Of a DNA stretch of 6,556 bases, positions 1 through 5,094 are shown piece after piece. Under the pieces are notes generated by a model. It saw nothing but the letters and a program-made list of their open reading frames with translations. It did not search any database and was not told the origin of the DNA. The position numbers were made by a program, and so were the translations under genes. The DNA is from an uncultured Bacilli bacterium (GTDB lineage Bacteria > Bacillota_I > Bacilli_A > RF39 > UBA660), in contig CALVIA010000058.1 of NCBI GenBank assembly GCA_944329255.1, positions 1 through 6,556 on the forward strand, in the 5' to 3' direction. The stretch's first letter is position 1. Each line of letters begins with the position of its first letter.

Positions 1-135
1 TTTTCTAATAGTAAAATAGAACTTAAAAAAAATGATAAAAAAATTTCTATATTGGGAAATAATTTAATAATATCAAAGCTGAAAAAGGAAGAAATACTCA
101 TTACTGGAGATATTTATGAGGTTGTATTAAGATGA
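1..135 (+). CDS. yqfC: YqfC-type sporulation protein, 3' end only
   Basis: Only the last 44 codons are present; the gene enters from the left edge and ends at a TGA at 133-135. The visible part has alternating short beta-strand-like segments with the pattern ILGNNLIISKL followed by EILITGDIYEVVLR. This matches the C-terminal half of the YabP/YqfC family (I-x-G-x-x-L-x-I, then I-x-G-x-I-x-x-I). In Bacillus, YqfC is a small protein of about 90 residues made in the mother cell during sporulation, with unclear biochemical function. The stop overlaps the start of the next gene as ATGA, the usual yqfC-yqfD coupling. The call rests on this short motif plus the position before yqfD. Confidence 0.8.
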   Translation, partial: FSNSKIELKKNDKKISILGNNLIISKLKKEEILITGDIYEVVLR

Positions 136-1292
136 TTAAAATATTTGAAAAAAATAATATAATTATTTCCGTAAAAACTAAAAAAATTGATCATTTTTTA
201 AAAAAACTATATAAATTAAATATAGAAATTTTAAATTTGTATAAAAAAAGTTATAATGAAATAATTTTTGAAATAAATGAAAAGGATTTATCTAAAATAA
301 AGAAGTTAACATTATTTAATAAGATAGAAATAAAGGGGTATAATGGAATAAAAAATAGAATAAATATAATAGAAAAAAACAAAGTTTTATTTTTTTCTAT
401 TATATTTGGAATTATATTTTTAAATTTTCTATCTAATATTGTATTTGATATTAATATAAATCATACTAGTAACGATGTAAAAACATATATGACAGATGAA
501 TTAAAAAAATATGGAATTAAACGTTTGTCAATAAAAAAATCTTTTGATGAATTAAATGAAATAAAAGAAAAAATATTAAATGAAAATAAAGATAAATTAG
601 AGTGGATTGAAATAGTTGAAGATGGTACAAAATATATAGTTAATGTTGAAGAAAGAAAAATTAATAATTATGTTTCTGATTATAAATATCAAAATATTGT
701 TGCAAATAACGATGCAACAATAATTAAAATATTAGCTGAAAATGGAGAAGTAGTAAAAAAAATTAACGAACAAGTAAAAAAAGGAGATACAATAATTAGT
801 GGAGAAATCTATTTAAATGATAAACTGATGGGAAAAGTTAAGGCAAATGGAACTGTATATGGAGAAGTATGGTATAATTTAACAATAGAATATCCAATTA
901 TAGATGCATATAAAGAAGAAACAGGTAATATTTCAGAATATTATTCAATAAACTTTTTAAATTTTAAATTTGATTTATTAAAAAAAGAGAGTTATAAAAA
1001 TAGTTACATAAATCAAAATTATATTTTAAAAAACAATATATTTCCAATTGGATTATCTTTTAATAAAGAATACGAACTAAATATATATAGTGGTATTTAT
1101 ACGGAGGGGGAAGCAGTTATAAATGCAAAAAAATATGCAAAAGATAAGATGTTAAAAATGTTAGATGAAGATGAATATATAATTGATGACAAAGTCTTGA
1201 AATATAGTTTAAATAGTAATACAATATATATGGATGTTTTTTTTAAAGTATATAAAAATATAACAGCGGTTAAAGAAATAATTGAAGAATAG
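132..1292 (+). CDS. yqfD: Sporulation stage IV-type membrane protein YqfD
   Basis: The protein has 386 residues, close to the roughly 400 of Bacillus YqfD. There is a basic N-terminal cytoplasmic domain (about 1-82), a single hydrophobic segment at about 84-105, and a long C-terminal domain probably outside the membrane. The extracytoplasmic part carries family-typical stretches: EWIEIVEDGTKYIVNVEERK near 157-176, QVKKGDTIISGEI near 214-226, and VKANGTVYGEVWYN near 236-249. YqfD belongs to a family needed for normal sporulation in Bacillus, but its biochemical role is not known. The start is set by the 4-nt ATGA overlap with yqfC. A run of eight T at 1237-1244 lies in frame and looks like ordinary AT bias. 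What differs from Bacillus is the downstream neighbour: a VanZ-like gene instead of phoH. Having yqfC and yqfD suggests a sporulating ancestor; it does not prove the cell sporulates. Confidence 0.9.
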   Translation: MIKIFEKNNIIISVKTKKIDHFLKKLYKLNIEILNLYKKSYNEIIFEINEKDLSKIKKLTLFNKIEIKGYNGIKNRINIIEKNKVLFFSIIFGIIFLNFLSNIVFDININHTSNDVKTYMTDELKKYGIKRLSIKKSFDELNEIKEKILNENKDKLEWIEIVEDGTKYIVNVEERKINNYVSDYKYQNIVANNDATIIKILAENGEVVKKINEQVKKGDTIISGEIYLNDKLMGKVKANGTVYGEVWYNLTIEYPIIDAYKEETGNISEYYSINFLNFKFDLLKKESYKNSYINQNYILKNNIFPIGLSFNKEYELNIYSGIYTEGEAVINAKKYAKDKMLKMLDEDEYIIDDKVLKYSLNSNTIYMDVFFKVYKNITAVKEIIEE

Positions 1293-1300
1293 GGAGTGAT

Positions 1301-1933
1301 ATGATGATTAAATCTATGATTTTAGATATATTTGGCGGTGCATGGCCAATGATTGTCATATTTACAATTATCTTATCCTCTATAAGAATAGCGTATTTAA
1401 TTATAAATAAAGAGAAATTTGTTTTATATAAAGAATTGTCATATTTATTATTTATAATTTACTTGTTAAGTTTATTTTACATAGTAACATTTCAAGATGA
1501 TAATTATGGTACATCTAATCTAATTCCATTTAAAGAAATATTTAGATATAATATAAATTCAAAGTTATTCTTTAAAAATATAATTGGTAATATTTTATTA
1601 TATATGCCATTTGGATTATTTGTAACAGCATATTTAGATGTAAGAAAAATATTTCCTATTTTTATTTTAACATTTATATCATCTTTATCTATTGAAATTG
1701 TTCAATCAGTAATAGGAAGAGTTTTTGATGTAGATGATATTATCTTAAATTTATTAGGAGGTACTATAGGTGCCATTATATATATTTTTTTAGATAAAAT
1801 AAGAGATAAATTGCCTAGAGCTTTAAATAAGGAGTGGTTTATGAATTTAATTATTATTATACTTTTATTATTAGCTATATTATATTTTACAAATTTTACT
1901 GCATACTTTGATAGGATCATAAATAATGGTTAA
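1301..1933 (+). CDS. VanZ-family integral membrane protein
   Basis: The 210-residue protein is mostly hydrophobic, with about six predicted membrane segments (roughly 17-35, 45-63, 93-111, 115-134, 148-165 and 181-200). The VanZ signature is clear: N97 followed by LLYMPFG (99-105), then E132-x-x-Q135, R140, D143, D145-D146, N150 and the glycines G153, G154 and G157. VanZ-family proteins are polytopic; the founding member gives low-level teicoplanin resistance, but most relatives are chromosomal with unknown function, so resistance should not be inferred. The gene sits 8 nt after yqfD and overlaps ybeY by 8 nt. Two start codons are adjacent (1301 and 1304). The GGGAG at 1292-1296 is 4 nt from the first and 7 nt from the second, so 1304 may be the real start. 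It occupies the place held by phoH and pgpH in B. subtilis. Confidence 0.88.
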   Translation: MMIKSMILDIFGGAWPMIVIFTIILSSIRIAYLIINKEKFVLYKELSYLLFIIYLLSLFYIVTFQDDNYGTSNLIPFKEIFRYNINSKLFFKNIIGNILLYMPFGLFVTAYLDVRKIFPIFILTFISSLSIEIVQSVIGRVFDVDDIILNLLGGTIGAIIYIFLDKIRDKLPRALNKEWFMNLIIIILLLLAILYFTNFTAYFDRIINNG

Positions 1934-2372
1934 TGTTACTTTTTCTAATGAAACAGATAAAAATGTTTCAGAAAAAAAAGAATTAAAAAAATTAATAAAT
2001 TATGCAGTAAAATATTTAAATTTAAAAGATGTAGAATTTGGAGTTATATTTGTAGATAATAATAAAATAAAAGAATTAAATAGAATATATAGAAATATAG
2101 ATAGAGAAACAGATGTAATAACTTTCAGACTTGCAGATTACGAAGAAGTAATATTTAATAATGTAAATATTCTAGGGGATATATATATATCATTAGATAA
2201 GGCTTTAAGTCAGTCCATAGAATACAATCATTCTTATTTAAGAGAATTATCATTTTTATTAATTCATGGTTTTTTACATTTACTTGGATATGATCACATG
2301 AATGAAGAAGATGAAAAAGTAATGTTTAAATTACAGGAGGAAATATTAGATGGCTACGGTATTAAAAGATAG
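1926..2372 (+). CDS. ybeY: Endoribonuclease YbeY (rRNA maturation)
   Basis: YbeY is a cytoplasmic zinc-dependent endoribonuclease involved in 16S rRNA 3'-end maturation and 70S ribosome quality control. The 148-residue protein, a normal family length, carries the diagnostic metal site HGFLHLLGYDH with H114, H118 and H124. It also has the upstream family block LNRIYRNIDRETDVITF at 51-67 and NILGDIYIS at 81-89. The start at 1926 lies inside the last codons of the VanZ gene and is supported by AGGA at 1913-1916, 9 nt upstream. An A8 run near codons 16-18 is in frame. Its neighbour era also acts in small-subunit biogenesis, and the pairing is conserved across Bacillota. The 3' end overlaps dgkA by 23 nt and contains the dgkA ribosome binding site, which suggests translational coupling. 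Confidence 0.96.
   Translation: MVNVTFSNETDKNVSEKKELKKLINYAVKYLNLKDVEFGVIFVDNNKIKELNRIYRNIDRETDVITFRLADYEEVIFNNVNILGDIYISLDKALSQSIEYNHSYLRELSFLLIHGFLHLLGYDHMNEEDEKVMFKLQEEILDGYGIKR
2335..2340 (+). promoter_or_regulatory. Ribosome binding site deciding the dgkA start
   Basis: A perfect AGGAGG lies inside the ybeY coding sequence, 9 nt before the ATG at 2350. It is the reason to accept a dgkA start that overlaps ybeY by 23 nt rather than a later in-frame ATG such as codon 29. Confidence 0.75.
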
Positions 2373-2778
2373 TAAGGAATTAAAAGCATTAAAAAAAGAA
2401 TTTGAAAGAAGAAATTTAAATGCAAAATCAATAATGAATGTAATAAAATATTCTTTAAACGGAATTAAAAGTTATGCAAAAGAAGGAAAAAGTTTTATTA
2501 TATATGTTTTTTGCTCAATAATAGAAATATTATTAGGTTTCATATTTAATATAAATGGTTTAGAATGGATTTTAATTATTTGTATGTTAGGAATTATATT
2601 AGCAATTGAATTATTAAATACTGGAATAGAAGCTGTTTGTGATTGCATAACTAAAGAATTTAATCCATATATAAAAGTTGCAAAAGATTGTGGTAGTGGG
2701 GCTACTTTTATAGTATTTGTTGTAATATTATTTTTAAATATAGTAATTTTTACACCAAAAATTATAGCATTATTTTAG
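2350..2778 (+). CDS. dgkA: Undecaprenol/diacylglycerol kinase, DgkA family
   Basis: This is a small integral membrane kinase. In Gram-positive bacteria family members mainly phosphorylate undecaprenol, recycling the lipid carrier of cell-wall synthesis. The protein has 142 residues, with hydrophobic segments at about 48-66, 72-90 and 118-137. The catalytic pattern is complete and correctly spaced: E87, N90, E94 and D98 in ELLNTGIEAVCD, then K112 and D113, matching E69, N72, E76, D80, K94 and D95 of the E. coli enzyme. The segment after it reads AKDCGSGAT where AKDxAAGAV is usual, a mild deviation. The first roughly 28 residues are a charged extension that makes it longer than the 123-residue B. 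subtilis protein; the AGGAGG site supports this long start. It lies between ybeY and cdd exactly as in Bacillus. Substrate (undecaprenol rather than diacylglycerol) is inferred from lineage. Confidence 0.93.
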   Translation: MATVLKDSKELKALKKEFERRNLNAKSIMNVIKYSLNGIKSYAKEGKSFIIYVFCSIIEILLGFIFNINGLEWILIICMLGIILAIELLNTGIEAVCDCITKEFNPYIKVAKDCGSGATFIVFVVILFLNIVIFTPKIIALF

Positions 2779-2786
2779 GAGGAAAT

Positions 2787-3164
2787 ATGATAGAAAAATT
2801 GAAACAATTATTAAATAATTCAAGAAGTGATTATTTTAATTTTCCTGTCAGTGCAGTAATTGTTACAGATAAAGGAGAATATTATGGGGTTAATGTAGAA
2901 ACTTCTTCTCCAACTGCTGGAATTTGTGCTGAAAGAAATGCTTTATATAACGCAATTACTAATGGAATAAAAAAAGATGAAATAAAAGAAATTCATGTAA
3001 TGAGTAAAACAGGCGTATATCCATGTTTTATATGTAGGCAAGCATTAGTTGATTATTGTAATGATAATGTAGATATATATATATATGATATAAATAAAAT
3101 AGTAAATAAAGTAAAATTAAAAGATTTATGTAATTATTCATTTGATAAAGGAGATTTAAAATGA
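2787..3164 (+). CDS. cdd: Cytidine deaminase
   Basis: The enzyme hydrolytically deaminates cytidine and deoxycytidine to uridine and deoxyuridine in pyrimidine salvage, in the cytoplasm, using zinc. The 125-residue protein has the substrate-binding N36-V-E38, the catalytic C47-A-E49-R and the second zinc-ligand motif PCFICRQ, with C80 and C83. These fit the tetrameric C-C-C zinc class found in B. subtilis. The usual second motif is PCGxCRQ, so phenylalanine at position 81 replaces a normally conserved glycine next to a zinc ligand. The N-terminal motif reads FPVSAVIV where F-x-VGAAL is typical. All ligands and the glutamate are present, so an active enzyme is likely. AGGAGG at 2777-2782, which overlaps the dgkA stop, sets the start. 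The gene overlaps era by 4 nt (ATGA). Confidence 0.92.
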   Translation: MIEKLKQLLNNSRSDYFNFPVSAVIVTDKGEYYGVNVETSSPTAGICAERNALYNAITNGIKKDEIKEIHVMSKTGVYPCFICRQALVDYCNDNVDIYIYDINKIVNKVKLKDLCNYSFDKGDLK

Positions 3165-4045
3165 AATCTGGATTTGTAAGTATTATAGGAAGACCTAATG
3201 TGGGAAAATCAACATTGCTTAATACAATTATGCAAAGAAAAATAGCAATAATATCAAATAAAGCACAAACAACACGAAATAATATTATGGGAATATATCA
3301 TGATGAAGAATCTCAAATAATATTTATAGATACTCCTGGTATACATAAACCAAAACATAATTTAGGAAAAGCATTAAATAGTAAGGCATATTATACGATA
3401 AATGATGTAGATGTAATTGTATTAGTAGTAGATATATCTGAAAAAATGGGAACAGGTGATAAATTTGTTATAGATAAATTAAAAGATATCAATAAACCTG
3501 TACTATTAGTTTTAAATAAAATTGATAAAGTATCAAAAGAAATGATAATGAAAAAAATAAAAATATATAATGATTTATACGATTTTAAAGAAATAATCCC
3601 ATTATCTGTAATTTCGAAAAAAGATACAGATATTTTAATAAAACATTTAAAAAAATATTTAACAGATGAAATAAAATATTACGATGATGATTACATTACA
3701 GATAAAAATACTGAATTTTTTATTTCTGAATACGTTAGAGAAAAAATATTAAATTACACAAATGATGAAGTTCCACATGCAATAACTTGTATAACAGAAA
3801 ATATTAAAGTTGGTAAAGATGCAACAGAAGTTGATGTATTAATTATAGTAGAAAGAGAGAATTTAAAAAAAATAATTATTGGGCATCAAGGTGAAATGAT
3901 AAAAAAAATAGGAATAGATTCGAGAAAAGATATAGAAAATCTTTTAGGTAGAAAGGTGTATTTAAATTTATTTGTTAAAACTGTTCCTAAATGGAGAGAT
4001 AAAGAAAAATATCTTTTAGAATTTGGTTACAAAAATAATGAATAA
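3161..4045 (+). CDS. era: GTPase Era
   Basis: Era is an essential GTPase that binds the 3' end of 16S rRNA and assists 30S subunit assembly. All landmarks are present in 294 residues: G1 GRPNVGKST (10-18), the G2 region AQTTRNNIMGI (35-45), G3 DTPG (57-60), G4 NKID (119-122) and G5 around SVIS (149-152). After the linker come EVPH (203-206) and a KH domain with IVERENLKKIIIGHQGEMIK, whose GxxG loop is G241-HQG, ending in VKTVPKWRD...LLEFGY. Length is typical. The start is fixed by AAAGGAG at 3147-3153, 7 nt upstream, and by the ATGA overlap with cdd. Its operon mate ybeY acts on the same rRNA region. I see no missing residue or frameshift. Confidence 0.98.
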   Translation: MKSGFVSIIGRPNVGKSTLLNTIMQRKIAIISNKAQTTRNNIMGIYHDEESQIIFIDTPGIHKPKHNLGKALNSKAYYTINDVDVIVLVVDISEKMGTGDKFVIDKLKDINKPVLLVLNKIDKVSKEMIMKKIKIYNDLYDFKEIIPLSVISKKDTDILIKHLKKYLTDEIKYYDDDYITDKNTEFFISEYVREKILNYTNDEVPHAITCITENIKVGKDATEVDVLIIVERENLKKIIIGHQGEMIKKIGIDSRKDIENLLGRKVYLNLFVKTVPKWRDKEKYLLEFGYKNNE

Positions 4046-4057
4046 TAATTAAAAATA

Positions 4058-4087
4058 ATGTCCACTATAAAATAGAAAGGTGGATAT
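4058..4087 (+). promoter_or_regulatory. Possible hairpin covering the yqzL ribosome binding site
   Basis: In the 44-nt gap between era and yqzL, ATGTCCAC (4058-4065) can pair with GTGGATAT (4080-4087) to give 8 bp with one G-U and a 14-nt loop. The 3' arm contains most of the AGGTGG ribosome binding site (4078-4083) of yqzL. If it forms in the mRNA it would reduce yqzL translation. No T-run follows, so it is not a terminator. The pairing is read from the sequence; function is inference. Confidence 0.35.
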
Positions 4088-4089
4088 TT

Positions 4090-4182
4090 ATGACAAAAGA
4101 AGATTTATGGAATTTATTTAAAAAAACAGGGAAGATAACATATTATTTGAAATATAAAGAAATGATAAAGAAAGGAAAATAA
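4090..4182 (+). CDS. yqzL: YqzL-like small protein (30 aa)
   Basis: This short gene encodes 30 residues with the pattern LWNLFKKTGKITYYLKYKEM. It matches the YqzL family, short proteins of about 45-50 residues encoded between era and recO in many Bacillota, whose hallmark is W-x-x-F-x-x-TG-x-(I/V)-x-x-YL-x-(Y/F)KE. The function of the family is unknown. Evidence that it is real: a good AGGTGG at 4078-4083 six bases before the ATG, the expected position between era and recO, and a stop one base before the recO start. It is shorter than the Bacillus protein and lacks most of the C-terminal tail, so it may be a minimal version. The recO ribosome binding site (AAAGGA, about 4171-4176) lies in its last codons, which suggests coupling of the two. 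Confidence 0.8.
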   Translation: MTKEDLWNLFKKTGKITYYLKYKEMIKKGK

Positions 4183-4183
4183 T

Positions 4184-4927
4184 ATGCAGGAAGTAACAGG
4201 AATAATACTGAAAGAAAGAAATTATGGGGAGTCAAGTAAAATATTAGATGTGTTTACAAGAGAATATGGACTTATAGGTGTTATTTCAAAAGGTTCAAAA
4301 AAAATTAAAAGTAAACTATCTGGTGTTTCTAATCGACTTACATATGGTATTTTTAATTTGTATTATAAACAAGATAAATTATCAACTCTTATTTCAGTAG
4401 ATGTTATTAATCCTTTTTATAATATAAAAAATAATATTATAAATATTGGTTATGCTACATATTTATCAGAACTTACATATCAAATTATAAAGCAATCAAT
4501 AAAACATGAAGAAATTTTTAATACATTTATAAATAGTTTATTAAAAATAAATGAAAATTTTGATCCTTTAGTAATTACAAACATTTATGAATTAAAAATG
4601 TTATCATATTTAGGAGTAGAACCAATACTAAATAAGTGTGCATCTTGTGGAAATGTAAATAATATAATTACATTTTCTTCAGATAAAAATGGATTGATAT
4701 GTAAAAAATGTCATACAAATGAAAAAATAGTTGATTTAAAATCCATAAAATATTTAAGAATGTATTTTTATTTAGATATATCTAAAATTACTAAAATAGA
4801 AATGGATGTTAAAATTAAAAACGAAATCGATGATTTTTTAACTAACTATTATATAAGTCATACAGGATTATATTTGAATTCAAAAAAATTTATTGATGAT
4901 TTAAAAAAAGTAAATATTTATACATAA
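4184..4927 (+). CDS. recO: DNA repair protein RecO
   Basis: RecO works with RecR (and RecF) to load RecA onto SSB-coated single-stranded DNA in gap repair and also anneals DNA. The 247-residue protein has the N-terminal OB-fold start typical of the family, VTGIILKERNYGESSKILDV (4-23) followed by EYGLIGVISKGSKK (27-40). The middle is helical, with LKMLSYLGVEP (137-147). A four-cysteine zinc finger follows, with C152 and C155 in CASCG and C173 and C176 in CKKC. Length and architecture are normal. The start is one base after the yqzL stop, with AAAGGA about 8 nt upstream. This is the last gene of the operon: no terminator follows, and the next promoter begins 5 nt after the stop, so operon transcripts should run into the T-box leader. 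Confidence 0.96.
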   Translation: MQEVTGIILKERNYGESSKILDVFTREYGLIGVISKGSKKIKSKLSGVSNRLTYGIFNLYYKQDKLSTLISVDVINPFYNIKNNIINIGYATYLSELTYQIIKQSIKHEEIFNTFINSLLKINENFDPLVITNIYELKMLSYLGVEPILNKCASCGNVNNIITFSSDKNGLICKKCHTNEKIVDLKSIKYLRMYFYLDISKITKIEMDVKIKNEIDDFLTNYYISHTGLYLNSKKFIDDLKKVNIYT

Positions 4928-4931
4928 ATAA

Positions 4932-4960
4932 TTGACATATATTTTAATTTGATATATTAT
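4932..4960 (+). promoter_or_regulatory. Sigma-A-type promoter of the T-box/glyQS unit
   Basis: A perfect -35 hexamer TTGACA (4932-4937) is separated by 17 nt from TATTAT (4955-4960), a 5/6 match to TATAAT. The expected start of transcription is about 7 nt later, at G4967 or A4968. That is the first base of the predicted Stem I of the T-box, which supports both calls. An alternative -10 (TATATT, 4953-4958) would have a poorer 15-nt spacing. Confidence 0.8.
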
Positions 4961-4966
4961 TTTTAT

Positions 4967-5077
4967 GAAGATGCGATGATGAAGGTGGAATCTTCTAGCA
5001 ATACATAAAAAGAGATTCTTTCAGAATAAGTAAGGTGGAACCGCCTAATTGGGTCCTTACATTTCTGGAAGTTTTTT
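4967..5077 (+). promoter_or_regulatory. T-box leader, tRNA-Gly responsive, with ultrashort Stem I
   Basis: T-box leaders sense uncharged tRNA in cis and raise expression of the cognate synthetase. The T-box core AAGGTGGAACCGCC lies at 5032-5045 and folds as an antiterminator: GTAAGG (5030-5035) with CCTTAC (5055-5060), a seven-base bulge UGGAACC (5036-5042), and GCC (5043-5045) with GGU (5052-5054) around a 6-nt loop. UGGA would pair with UCCA at the tRNA 3' end, fitting the U discriminator usual for bacterial tRNA-Gly. Upstream, GAAGAT (4967-4972) pairs with ATCTTC (4990-4995) as a minimal Stem I whose 17-nt loop holds GGUGGA (4984-4989), giving two overlapping-region candidate glycine specifiers, GGU and GGA. 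TAGCAAT then leads to Stem III, ATTCT (5015-5019) with AGAAT (5023-5027). There is no Stem II, as in other glycine T-boxes. The distal arm of Stem I seems absent. T-box identity is strong; the exact Stem I fold and specifier are inferred. Confidence 0.9.
5018..5077 (+). terminator. Candidate T-box-controlled terminator enclosing the antiterminator
   Basis: CTTTCAGAA (5018-5026) pairs with TTCTGGAAG (5063-5071) over 9 bp with one G-U, immediately followed by six T (5072-5077), as an intrinsic terminator should be. Inside this stem, after a small internal loop, sits the complete antiterminator helix GTAAGG/CCTTAC and the T-box bulge. The 5' arm overlaps Stem III (5015-5027), so Stem III and the terminator stem exclude each other. 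I found no conventional downstream partner for the 3' antiterminator strand. Confidence 0.6.
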
Positions 5078-5083
5078 ATATTT

Positions 5084-5089
5084 AGGAGG
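5084..5089 (+). promoter_or_regulatory. Ribosome binding site of glyQS
   Basis: A perfect AGGAGG lies 5 nt before the ATG at 5095 and fixes the start. The adjacent GAGGAT (5086-5091) could pair with GTCCTT (5053-5058) of the antiterminator (6 bp, two G-U), a possible sequestering helix. Confidence 0.85.
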
Positions 5090-5094
5090 ATATT

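Noticed and set aside
1237..1244. T8 run in yqfD as a possible phase-variation tract
   Set aside because: Short A or T runs are frequent throughout this AT-rich window, the reading frame is intact, and the gene is not a surface or contingency type.
1702..1920. A 72-codon open frame on the minus strand
   Set aside because: It lies wholly within the VanZ gene on the other strand, has no ribosome binding site or family resemblance, and low-GC DNA commonly yields such frames.
1301..1933. VanZ-like gene as a glycopeptide resistance determinant
   Set aside because: There are no vanH, vanA or vanX neighbours, and most VanZ-family proteins are chromosomal with unknown function.
4066..4073. TATAAAAT resembling a -10 element before yqzL/recO
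   Set aside because: No -35 hexamer resembling TTGACA lies 16-18 nt upstream; the surrounding DNA is simply AT-rich, and the genes are already in an operon.
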